64,000 bases of DNA from Pseudomonadota bacterium. GTDB taxonomy: Bacteria; Pseudomonadota; Gammaproteobacteria; Enterobacterales; Enterobacteriaceae. The notes beneath the pieces were generated by a model. That model saw only the letters and a program-made list of their open reading frames with translations. It ran no database searches and had not been told where the DNA came from. Below, piece after piece: positions 56,055-64,000 of the stretch. The position numbers were made by a program, and so were the translations under genes. Positions within the stretch are counted from its first letter, which is position 1, and the number at the start of each line of letters is the position of its first letter. The stretch is taken from contig JAGTSE010000029.1 in assembly GCA_018261615.1 (NCBI GenBank), positions 1-64,000 on the forward strand. Direction: 5' to 3'.

Positions 56055-56068
56055 TGAATTTGTATGCA
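56055..56068. promoter_or_regulatory. ArgR-binding site (ARG box) upstream of artJ
   Basis: TGAATTTGTATGCA matches the TGAAT-N4-ATTCA core at 9 of 10 positions, about 75 bp before the artJ ATG. It supports arginine repression of artJ. Confidence 0.6.
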
Positions 56069-56100
56069 ATAAAAACGCTTAAATATATTTTTAAGGATAT

Positions 56101-56136
56101 AAAAAAGGCGAGAAATGAAAGCATTACCTCGCCTTT
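56101..56136 (-). terminator. Terminator after artPIQM
   Basis: AAAGGCGAG and CTCGCCTTT pair around a 15-base loop, with a run of six T residues on the minus strand, 18 bp after the artM stop. Confidence 0.8.
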
Positions 56137-56153
56137 GATTATTATTTATGCAA

Positions 56154-56822
56154 TTAACTGCGGCGTTCGAAAGCCAGCGCTTTGCGCTCAATCAGACGCA
56201 TCATTAGCGTTAACAGACCGTTCACCACCAGATAAATCAACCCGGCAGCGCCAAACACCATTACGTCATAGGTGCGGCCGTACAGCAACTGGCCGTGTCC
56301 CATCACCTCCATCAGCGTGATGGTGTAAGCAAGCGATGTACTTTTAAACACCAGCACCACTTCGTTGGAATAGGACGAAAGGGCGCGTTTAAAGGCGTAA
56401 GGCAGCAGGATCGCCAACGTGTCTTTCTTGCTCATTCCCAGCGCGCTGCAAGATTGCCATTGACCCTGTGGAATCGCGCGGATCGCACCATAAAACAGCT
56501 GTGTAGTATATGCCGCACTGTTCAGCGACAGTGCCAGCAGCGCGCACAGCCACGGCTGCGATAGCAGATGCCAGATAAACGGATAGTTCTGCAACGACGG
56601 AAACTGACCGGGGCCGTAGTAAATCAGGAATATCTGCACCAGCAACGGCGTACCGGTAAACAGCGTGATATAGCCGCGTACGATGTGCGTCAGTACCGGT
56701 GTTTTCAACGTCAGTACGATGGTAAACAGCAGCGACAAAATCAGCGCCACAATCAGTGACGCGACGGTCAGCGTCAGGCTGGTATGCAGGCCTTTAAACA
56801 GCTCTGGTAAATAGGCAAGCAT
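56154..56822 (-). CDS. artM: Arginine transporter permease ArtM
   Basis: This 222-residue inner-membrane permease of the HisM type has LTVASLIVALILSLLFTIVL and the loop QGQWQSCSALGMSKKDTLAI. It matches E. coli ArtM. Its ATG overlaps the artQ stop by one base (TAATG), so translation is coupled. It forms the channel with ArtQ. Confidence 0.94.
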   Translation of the reverse strand: MLAYLPELFKGLHTSLTLTVASLIVALILSLLFTIVLTLKTPVLTHIVRGYITLFTGTPLLVQIFLIYYGPGQFPSLQNYPFIWHLLSQPWLCALLALSLNSAAYTTQLFYGAIRAIPQGQWQSCSALGMSKKDTLAILLPYAFKRALSSYSNEVVLVFKSTSLAYTITLMEVMGHGQLLYGRTYDVMVFGAAGLIYLVVNGLLTLMMRLIERKALAFERRS

Positions 56823-57538
56823 TATCCCGGCCTCCGTTCAAAGCGCGTCGCACGCAGGTCAATGCGTTTGAGGATCCACTGGCTGATCAGGGTGATCACC
56901 AGGTAAATCGCTGCCGCCACAATGTACCAGGTGAAGGGCTCCTGGGTACGGGTAGCAATGCTTTTGGTTTGCAGCATCAGATCGTTAACGCTTATCAGCG
57001 ACACCAGTGCTGTATCTTTCAACAGCACCAGCCACTGGTTACCCAGACCCGGCAGCGCATGGCGCCACATTTGCGGCATCACCAGACGGAAGAAGATCGC
57101 CCCTTTCGACAGACCGAGCGCCTGGCCGGATTCGCGCTGACCGTCCGGCACCGCTTTTAACGCACCGCGCAGTGTTTGCGAAGCATAAGCCGAATAGAGC
57201 AGAGAGAGGGCGATCACGCCGCACAGGAACGGGCTGACATCGAAGTTTTCAATCTGTACCTGCACAGGGATCTGCACCACGCCCAGATTGATGGTAAAAC
57301 CATCAGAGAGCGTCAGCAGCAGCTGCGAAGCGCCGAAATAGATAAACAGCACCACGAGGATTTCCGGCAGGCCGCGCAGCAGCGTGACCAGCGCGGTACC
57401 GATCCATGCAATGGGACGCCACTTAACGGACTCCCATACGGCAAAGATCATCGCCAGCACCAGGCCGATGAGCAGCGCACAAACGGCAAGGCCGACGGTC
57501 ATCCCGGCGGCGCTTGCTAATGGAAACATTTCGTTCAT
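56822..57538 (-). CDS. artQ: Arginine transporter permease ArtQ
   Basis: This 238-residue permease has [40 protein letters not shown] and the loop [20 protein letters not shown]. It matches E. coli ArtQ. It starts 6 bp after artI. Confidence 0.94.
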   Translation of the reverse strand: MNEMFPLASAAGMTVGLAVCALLIGLVLAMIFAVWESVKWRPIAWIGTALVTLLRGLPEILVVLFIYFGASQLLLTLSDGFTINLGVVQIPVQVQIENFDVSPFLCGVIALSLLYSAYASQTLRGALKAVPDGQRESGQALGLSKGAIFFRLVMPQMWRHALPGLGNQWLVLLKDTALVSLISVNDLMLQTKSIATRTQEPFTWYIVAAAIYLVITLISQWILKRIDLRATRFERRPG

Positions 57539-57544
57539 TAAGGA

Positions 57545-58276
57545 TTACTTCTGGAACCATTTGCTGTAGATGGTCTGGTAAGTCCCATCTTTCTTCACTT
57601 TTTCCAGCGCAGCGTTGAATTTCTGCTGCAATTCAGTGTTGCCCTGGCGCACGGCGATACCCAGACCGGTACCGAAGTACTCTTTGTCCGTCACTTTATC
57701 GCCTACCGCAGCCAGTTTGGCATCGGCTTTCAGCCATTCGGTTACTACTGCGGTGTCACCAAAGACGGCATCAATACGGCCATTTTGCAGATCCAGACGC
57801 GCATTCTGGTAGCTGTCGTAAGGCACGGTAGTGATTTCCGGGTGTTTATCGTTAATGAATTTCTGGTGGGTGGTGCCGTTCTGCACGCCAACACGTTTGC
57901 CTTTCAACTGATCGATACTGGTGAATTTACCCTGCTGGCCGACGAACAGCGCAGAGTTATCGTAGTACGGCGTGCTAAACAGAACCTGTTTTTCACGCTC
58001 TGGCGTGATATCCATACCGGCCATCACCGCGTCAAAACGGCGGAATTTCAGGCTCGGAATCAAGCTGTCAAAGGCCTGGTTGGTAAAGGTACAGGTCGCA
58101 TCGATCTCTTTACACAGCGCATTCGCCAGATCCACATCAAAGCCGACGATCTTGTTGTTGGCATCGGTGGATTCAAACGGAGGGTAGCTCGCTTCCGTGG
58201 CAAAACGAATGGTCTGGGCTGCTGTAGCGCTAAGGCTGATGCTGGCAAGTAGTGCGGCAATCAGTACTTTTTTCAT
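57545..58276 (-). CDS. artI: Arginine/basic amino-acid binding protein ArtI
   Basis: This 243-residue binding protein is paralogous to ArtJ, with signal peptide MKKVLIAALLASISLSATAA and FATEASYPPFESTDANNKIV at the start of the mature chain. In E. coli its ligand is less certain than ArtJ's. It is the second gene of artPIQM, 19 bp after artP. The frame extension to 58369 overlaps artP and is not used. Confidence 0.94.
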   Translation of the reverse strand: MKKVLIAALLASISLSATAAQTIRFATEASYPPFESTDANNKIVGFDVDLANALCKEIDATCTFTNQAFDSLIPSLKFRRFDAVMAGMDITPEREKQVLFSTPYYDNSALFVGQQGKFTSIDQLKGKRVGVQNGTTHQKFINDKHPEITTVPYDSYQNARLDLQNGRIDAVFGDTAVVTEWLKADAKLAAVGDKVTDKEYFGTGLGIAVRQGNTELQQKFNAALEKVKKDGTYQTIYSKWFQK

Positions 58277-58295
58277 TGTCTTTATTCCCGAGTCT

Positions 58296-59024
<729 letters not shown>

Positions 59025-59069
59025 CGAAGCAGTCTGATAGCAATTGAGGCCGCAAATAGTAACGTTGAC

Positions 59070-59083
59070 AGAATAGTTATGCA
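59070..59083. promoter_or_regulatory. Candidate ARG box upstream of artP
   Basis: On the minus strand TGCATAACTATTCT matches the ARG box core TGAAT-N4-ATTCA at 8 of 10 positions, about 45 bp before the artP ATG. Confidence 0.45.
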
Positions 59084-59232
59084 ATATTTGTGCGTTAAAA
59101 CTTAAAAATAAACCAAGTTATGCGATGAAGTTAGCACAAAATACCGGGCGGTGAGGGAAGCAGGCATAAATGTCGGCATTCCCCGGGGAATGCCAGACAA
59201 TTTACGGGGGTTACCACATGTTGTGATAACCG

Positions 59233-59748
59233 TTAGCGATGTTCCACCGACTGGCGCAGCGTCCCGGCTGGCGCATGTACCGAGCCGCCCAGGTAGCGGA
59301 CATCGTCCACCGCCCAGCACTGTCCTTCACGGATCATCAGTACTTCATCCTGCCAGCTCTGGCTTCCCTGGCTTAACGTTATGCGCAGCGGAATATTCCG
59401 CGCATCGCTATTGGGAATGGTGGAAGCGCTGGCGACGACGGCATGATCGGCTGCAACGCTGCGGCTGGAGAAGGGATCGGTTTTTAGCAGCGCAGCGGTT
59501 TGCGGATCGCGGCTGGCGTTATTCAGCATTTTCGCCAGGTCGTCGCTCAGGTATGGGCGCAATGCGGTCAGGTCGCTGCCCGGATGGGTGATGCGGTAGT
59601 CATAAAATTGTTGTGCAACACTGTCAGGACCGCCTTCCACACACTGCCCGCTATGAACGCCGATATCTTTATAGGCCGGGGTCACGGTGGTACAGGCGCT
59701 CAGCAGCAGCGCGCACGGCATTACAAGAGTCAAAACTGAATAGCGCAT
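59233..59748 (-). CDS. ybjP: Lipoprotein YbjP
   Basis: This 171-residue lipoprotein has the lipobox LLSAC (Cys19) in MRYSVLTLVMPCALLLSAC. It matches E. coli YbjP in length (TPAYKDIGVHSGQCVEGGPD, QQFYDYRITHPGSDLTALRP). ATG 59748 starts the lipoprotein signal, and the frame extension upstream is non-coding. It diverges from ybjQ. Function unknown. Confidence 0.92.
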   Translation of the reverse strand: MRYSVLTLVMPCALLLSACTTVTPAYKDIGVHSGQCVEGGPDSVAQQFYDYRITHPGSDLTALRPYLSDDLAKMLNNASRDPQTAALLKTDPFSSRSVAADHAVVASASTIPNSDARNIPLRITLSQGSQSWQDEVLMIREGQCWAVDDVRYLGGSVHAPAGTLRQSVEHR

Positions 59749-59848
59749 ATTGATTTCCTTATTTCTCTTCAGAAGACACGACCTTTCAAGAATAGTGTAT
59801 TGATCTGATAATGTGTCTCGTAACGTGCGCACTTAAAAGGACAACTTT

Positions 59849-60172
59849 ATGCAATTTTCAACTACGCCGACTCTCGAAGGGCAGCCGATTATCGAGTATT
59901 GCGGCGTCGTGACGGGCGAAGCGATTCTGGGCGCTAATATTTTCCGCGATTTTTTTGCCGGTATCCGCGATATCGTCGGCGGACGTTCTGGCGCCTATGA
60001 GAAAGAACTGCGTAAAGCGCGGGAAATAGCCTTTTGTGAACTGGGTGAACAGGCGCAGCAGCTCGGTGCAGATGCGGTGGTCGGTATTGATATCGATTAT
60101 GAAACCGTCGGCAAAGACAGCAGCATGCTAATGGTGAGCGTCAGCGGTACGGCGGTTAAAACGCGCCGATGA
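59849..60172 (+). CDS. ybjQ: YbjQ family protein (DUF74)
   Basis: This 107-residue cytosolic protein of the YbjQ/DUF74 family carries [39 protein letters not shown] and [13 protein letters not shown]. The family forms small oligomeric rings of unknown function. It overlaps the amiD start (ATGA at 60169), so the two are co-translated. Confidence 0.93.
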   Translation: MQFSTTPTLEGQPIIEYCGVVTGEAILGANIFRDFFAGIRDIVGGRSGAYEKELRKAREIAFCELGEQAQQLGADAVVGIDIDYETVGKDSSMLMVSVSGTAVKTRR

Positions 60173-60996
60173 AAAAGTATGCATTAGCAATGCTGGCGCT
60201 GCTTCTGGCTGGCTGTGCGAGTGAAAAAGGGATTATCGATAAAAACGGCTATCAGCTGGATACGCGGCGTCAGGCGCAGGCTGCTTACCCGCGTATCAAG
60301 GTGTTGGTGATTCATTACACGGCGGATGATTTTGATGTCTCGCTGGCGACGCTCACCGACAAGCAGGTTAGCGCCCATTATCTGGTACCCGCCAGGCCGC
60401 CGCTGTACCACGGTAAACCGCGTATCTGGCAACTGGTTCCGGAGCAGGATCTCGCCTGGCATGCGGGCGTGAGTTTCTGGCGCGGCGCGACGCGTATCAA
60501 CGATACCTCCATCGGCATTGAGTTAGAAAACCGCGGCTGGCAACAGAGCGCGAGCGGGAAAACCTTCGCGCCTTTTGCCCCTGCGCAAATTAGTGCATTG
60601 ATTCCGCTGGTAAAAGATATTATCGCGCGCTACAACATCGCGCCGCAAAACGTTGTGGCGCATGCCGATATCGCGCCGCAGCGTAAAGACGATCCTGGCC
60701 CGTTATTCCCGTGGCAGGCGTTGGCCGCTCAGGGGATTGGCGCCTGGCCGGATGCCGCAAGGGTGGCATTTTACCTGAATGGCCGTTCTCCCCATCAACC
60801 GGTTGAAACGGCGTCGCTGCTCGATTTGCTGGCGCGTTACGGCTACGAAGTGAAACCGGAAATGACGCCTGCGCAGCAGAAACGGGTGATCGAGGCGTTT
60901 CAAATGCATTTTCGTCCGGGGTTATGGAACGGCGTTGCGGATGCCGAAAGCCAGGCGATTGCCGAGGCATTACTGGAAAAATACGGCCAGGGGTGA
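60169..60996 (+). CDS. amiD: N-acetylmuramoyl-L-alanine amidase AmiD
   Basis: This 275-residue outer-membrane lipoprotein amidase has lipobox LLAGC (Cys16) and amidase_2 motifs with zinc ligands in [11 protein letters not shown] and [19 protein letters not shown]-terminal peptidoglycan-binding-like domain follows ([20 protein letters not shown]). It cleaves the amide bond in peptidoglycan fragments, including anhydro forms. It is translationally coupled to ybjQ. Confidence 0.94.
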   Translation: MKKYALAMLALLLAGCASEKGIIDKNGYQLDTRRQAQAAYPRIKVLVIHYTADDFDVSLATLTDKQVSAHYLVPARPPLYHGKPRIWQLVPEQDLAWHAGVSFWRGATRINDTSIGIELENRGWQQSASGKTFAPFAPAQISALIPLVKDIIARYNIAPQNVVAHADIAPQRKDDPGPLFPWQALAAQGIGAWPDAARVAFYLNGRSPHQPVETASLLDLLARYGYEVKPEMTPAQQKRVIEAFQMHFRPGLWNGVADAESQAIAEALLEKYGQG

Positions 60997-61031
60997 TTGC
61001 CGCTGGTTTTTTTATGACGAGGTCAATGTAA

Positions 61032-61592
61032 ATGGTGTTTCGCATCATGACAGGTGCATTGCTGATGGCGGCTTTTGCTGTCCACGCTGCGCCAAACCCG
61101 CCGTACGCATGTTCCTACTGGGACAAACGGACTGACAGCGTGAAAACGCTGGATGAGTGTGCCGTACTAAAAGACGGCAAACTGGAATTTTTACCCGCGC
61201 TATTTGCCAAAACCCATGATGTCGATGGCATGTCGTGGGTCGGGCTGCACGATTATACCCGTGGAGCGGGGGAGCAGTATGCGGATTATTATGTGCGTTC
61301 TGCGCACGAGTATTTGCCAGTGATTCATTTCGAGAACGGGCCGGACTGGTTTGTAGAGGGGCTGGTGCGCTCAACGCAGAATGGTAAAGTGGGCTACTGG
61401 GATGACAGTTTCCGCAACCGCATTGCCGCCCGCTATGATTACGCTTCGCAGTTTGATGGCGGCAAAGCGCTGGTCTGCATCGGGTGCAAACCGCAGCGTG
61501 AAGGCGAGCATATCTCTTTGAGCGGCGGGGAGTGGTACTACATTGATAAGAGCGGCCAGCGGGTATCTGAGATTAAATCCGGGCCGTTCTGA
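61032..61592 (+). CDS. Secreted hypothetical protein
   Basis: This 186-residue protein has a signal peptide (FRIMTGALLMAAFAVHAA). The mature chain is rich in aromatic residues (SYWDKRTDSVKTLDEC, MSWVGLHDYTRGAGEQYADY, GEWYYIDKSGQRV). The last part resembles WG-repeat-like segments. Cys pairs (YAC, DEC, VCIGC) suggest disulfides. It is absent from the same place in E. coli. A periplasmic or envelope location is likely, and no function is assigned. Confidence 0.8.
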   Translation: MVFRIMTGALLMAAFAVHAAPNPPYACSYWDKRTDSVKTLDECAVLKDGKLEFLPALFAKTHDVDGMSWVGLHDYTRGAGEQYADYYVRSAHEYLPVIHFENGPDWFVEGLVRSTQNGKVGYWDDSFRNRIAARYDYASQFDGGKALVCIGCKPQREGEHISLSGGEWYYIDKSGQRVSEIKSGPF

Positions 61593-61597
61593 GTTTG

Positions 61598-62611
61598 TCA
61601 GTGGTGCAGTTTGCCGTGGTCTTTTAACCAGTGCGCCGTGCGTTTGATGCCTTCATCCAGCGTCACGATCGGCGCATAGCCCAGCTCTTCCTGCGCGCGC
61701 GTGATATCCAGCGTGAAATCAAAATTGAGCTTCGACACGCCATAGTGGGTGAAGGCGGGTTCTTTCGCGCGTTTATCGCCAAAACGCTCCATGCTGCGGG
61801 CCAGCATATCCAGCATGGTGTAGGGCACGGAGCGAATACGGCAGGGGATCGCCAGATCGTCAATCAGCCGCTGTACGATACTGCGCAGCGAGCGCGGCTC
61901 GCCGTTGGTGATGTTATACGCCCGCCCGGAGGGCAACGTGTCGCACTGTTGCTGGCTGGCGAGCCACATCGCATGCACTGCATTTTCGTAGTAGGTCATG
62001 TCCACCAGCGCATCACCGCCGCGCGGCAGTAACACGCTGCGGTAGTGGTGCATCATCTGCGCCAGCCGCGGGATAAATACTTTATCGTGCGGACCAAACA
62101 GGCTTTGTGGGCGCAGAATGGTAAAGCGGGTGTTGGGGTTCGCCTGCGCCAGCAGATCGATGACCTGCTCGCCCGCGGCTTTGCTGCGGGCAAATTCGTT
62201 GGCGAAACGCGGCGGGCGAAAATCTTCCGGGATATTGTGATGGTGGTGATAATCGAAATAGAGCGAAGGCGAGGAGATATGGATAAAATTGCGTATGCCC
62301 CAGGCGACAGCCCATTCACCCAGACGGCGCGTGGCGCGCACATTCGCCAGGTCAAACGCTTCCTGCGTTCCCCACGGTGAGGTGAAACTGGAGCAGTGCC
62401 ACAGCGTATCGATATCGGCGAGCATGACTTTAGCCTGCGATGAAACCAGCTCGGTTAAATCCGCATGCACAAACTCGGCCCCCATCTTGCTCAGCAACTT
62501 GCCCATCGCTTCATTGCGGCCCGTCGCTCTGACGCTGATCCCTTTTTGACGCAGATATTCGACGGCGTTTCGGCCTAAACCGCTGGTTGCGCCCGTGACC
62601 AGTACCTTCAT
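61598..62611 (-). CDS. ybjS: NAD(P)-dependent epimerase/reductase YbjS
   Basis: This 337-residue extended SDR protein has the Rossmann motif [25 protein letters not shown], an active-site-like [11 protein letters not shown] region and [14 protein letters not shown]. It matches E. coli YbjS in length and position upstream of amiD. The substrate is unknown; relatives act on sterol-like or sugar-nucleotide substrates. It shares its direction with ybjT. Confidence 0.92.
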   Translation of the reverse strand: MKVLVTGATSGLGRNAVEYLRQKGISVRATGRNEAMGKLLSKMGAEFVHADLTELVSSQAKVMLADIDTLWHCSSFTSPWGTQEAFDLANVRATRRLGEWAVAWGIRNFIHISSPSLYFDYHHHHNIPEDFRPPRFANEFARSKAAGEQVIDLLAQANPNTRFTILRPQSLFGPHDKVFIPRLAQMMHHYRSVLLPRGGDALVDMTYYENAVHAMWLASQQQCDTLPSGRAYNITNGEPRSLRSIVQRLIDDLAIPCRIRSVPYTMLDMLARSMERFGDKRAKEPAFTHYGVSKLNFDFTLDITRAQEELGYAPIVTLDEGIKRTAHWLKDHGKLHH

Positions 62612-62705
62612 ATCAATCCACTATGTTGAAAAGCAATTATCGCGCGCATTCTTCCGTGAATTACGCCGCGATGCAATGGGAGAAGTAAAAGAAAAACGTT
62701 AACCG

Positions 62706-64000
62706 TCAGACTTTTTCGCTATTTTTTTCTGCCAGACGGGCGATCTGTTGCGCCATGCCACGAAAGATGAACAGATGAGCCGGGAACATCAGTAACCAGT
62801 AAAACAAACCCGGCATACCGTGCGGATGCCACCAGGCGCGGACATCCAGCAGTCGGTGGTCGCCTTTGTCGCTCAACGTAAAGGTCAGCCGCCCCAGTCC
62901 TGGTGCTTTCATGCCAAATAATAATGCCAGTTGCTGCTCCGGTTCGGCGATGATCACTTTCCAGCTATCCACCGCATCACCGGTTTGCAGCCAGGCGCGA
63001 TCGGGACGCCCGCGCGGCAGCGGGTGGCCGATTAAACGATCGAGCGCGGCGCGTGTTTCCCACAGCAGATTGGCAAAAAAGTAGCGCTCTTTGCCGCCGA
63101 TACGGTTAACCACTTCCCACAGCGCGCTGAGGCTGGCTACGGTTTTTACCTGATAGCCGGCCTGTTTCGGATAGTAGCCGTATTGCGGTCGCCAGCGAGA
63201 GAAGGCCTGTGGGTCGTAGCCCCAGTCGGCGGAATTCACCAGTTTTTCTTCTTCCTGTAACGTCTGGCGCACCGCATCATCAAAGCGGATCAGCGTTTGT
63301 GGGATCAAACGGCGTAGTGCGCGATCATCGGCCAGTAGATCGTGTTTCAACCCCTGGATCAGCGCCTTTGCGATGGTTGGCGGCACGGAAGTGATGAGAT
63401 GTAAAAACCAGACCGAGATCAGCCTCGTTGGCAGCGGAATAGGGAGCAATGGGCGGTGTACGCCGCTGACGCGCATAAAATGCTCGAACTGCTGCTGATA
63501 GCTCAGTACTTCCGGCCCGGCAGCTTCAAACACGCGGTGTTCCACCGCCGGGTGATGCAACAACTCCAGCAGATAATACAGCAGATTTTCCAGCGCAATC
63601 GGTGTGGTACGCGAACGCACCCAGCGCGGCGGCGTCAGCACCGGCAGGTTAAATACCATATCGCGCATTACTTCAAAGGCCGCCGAACCCGCGCCAACAA
63701 TGATCCCTGCACGCAATTCGGTAACCGGAACACCGGCAGCCCGCAGCAGATCGCCGGTATATTGCCGCGCCAGTAGATGGTCAGAATCCGTTGCTCCTTT
63801 TGCCTGCAACGAACTGAGGAAAATGACCTGTTTGACCGGGGTCTCCCGCAACGCGTCACGCACATTCAGGGCGATTTGTCGTTCATGTGCCACAAAATCG
63901 CTGCTTTCGCCCATGCTGTGCACCAGATAGTAGAGCGTATCGACATCGGCCAGCAGTGCCGGAAGATCCTGCGGCCAATAGAGATCGATAGTGTGGCAGG
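62706..64000 (-). CDS. ybjT: YbjT NAD(P)-binding protein, truncated by the window end
   Basis: The frame runs off the window edge. The visible 431 codons match E. coli YbjT (476 residues) from about residue 46: [20 protein letters not shown], then [50 protein letters not shown], and the C-terminal DUF2867 region with membrane segment [17 protein letters not shown]. The N-terminal Rossmann start lies beyond position 64000. The function is not established. Confidence 0.92.
   Translation of the reverse strand, partial: CHTIDLYWPQDLPALLADVDTLYYLVHSMGESSDFVAHERQIALNVRDALRETPVKQVIFLSSLQAKGATDSDHLLARQYTGDLLRAAGVPVTELRAGIIVGAGSAAFEVMRDMVFNLPVLTPPRWVRSRTTPIALENLLYYLLELLHHPAVEHRVFEAAGPEVLSYQQQFEHFMRVSGVHRPLLPIPLPTRLISVWFLHLITSVPPTIAKALIQGLKHDLLADDRALRRLIPQTLIRFDDAVRQTLQEEEKLVNSADWGYDPQAFSRWRPQYGYYPKQAGYQVKTVASLSALWEVVNRIGGKERYFFANLLWETRAALDRLIGHPLPRGRPDRAWLQTGDAVDSWKVIIAEPEQQLALLFGMKAPGLGRLTFTLSDKGDHRLLDVRAWWHPHGMPGLFYWLLMFPAHLFIFRGMAQQIARLAEKNSEKV

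Overview
The window is a chromosomal segment from a member of the Enterobacteriaceae. The right half keeps the gene order of the E. coli bssR-yliI-gstB-dacC-deoR-ybjG-mdfA ... ybjL-ybjM-grxA-nfsA-rimK-ybjN-potFGHI-ybjO-rlmC-artJ-artMQIP-ybjP-ybjQ-amiD-ybjS-ybjT region, with proteins close to the E. coli ones. Extra genes and the GC-rich codon use suggest the Enterobacter/Kosakonia/Klebsiella side of the family; the genus cannot be fixed from sequence reading alone.

Layout. (1) 1-2430 is an AT-rich accessory scrapyard: a truncated DUF4225-type protein, a small membrane protein, an orphan lipoprotein, an IS256-family transposase remnant, and a long imperfect inverted repeat. (2) 2433-15539 is a compact fimbrial locus. 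Four minus-strand signalling genes (hybrid kinase, REC-EAL phosphodiesterase, hybrid kinase with Hpt, RcsB-like regulator) diverge from a four-gene chaperone-usher operon. The arrangement resembles the Pseudomonas pvrSR/rcsCB-cupD and Roc systems. (3) 15673-17922 holds two GNAT acetyltransferases, a P4/Ash-like leader with an unknown ORF, and a glutathione-transferase fragment. (4) 17957-27268 is a guanidine utilisation operon: an NtrC site, a sigma-54 promoter, a guanidine-I (ykkC) riboswitch, an ABC transporter, two carboxyguanidine-deiminase-type subunits, a biotin-dependent guanidine/urea carboxylase, and an allophanate hydrolase gene broken by a large internal deletion. (5) 27372-33496 is the bssR-yliI-gstB core interval, with yliI reduced to its two ends. 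It is interrupted by an orphan flagellin, an orphan CheZ-like protein lacking the catalytic glutamine (both with sigma-28 promoters), a LysR regulator and an acidic protein. (6) 33731-45132 is core genes, with rcdA frameshifted, a ComB-like phosphatase, an esterase, and an inserted trio (41918-43180) that looks like a membrane-acting toxin with a small membrane immunity protein. (7) 45407-64000 is mostly ordinary core: redox (grxA, nfsA), rimK, putrescine import (potFGHI), arginine import (artJ, artPIQM with ARG boxes) and envelope genes, ending inside ybjT.

How it works together. The fimbrial locus carries its own phosphorelay and c-di-GMP phosphodiesterase, so adhesion can be switched locally. 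The guanidine operon combines nitrogen limitation (NtrC/sigma-54) with ligand sensing (riboswitch), but its last enzyme appears dead. Several genes (atzF-like, yliI, rcdA, DUF4225 protein, GST, HigA) are truncated or frameshifted, so gene decay or assembly error should be considered for each.
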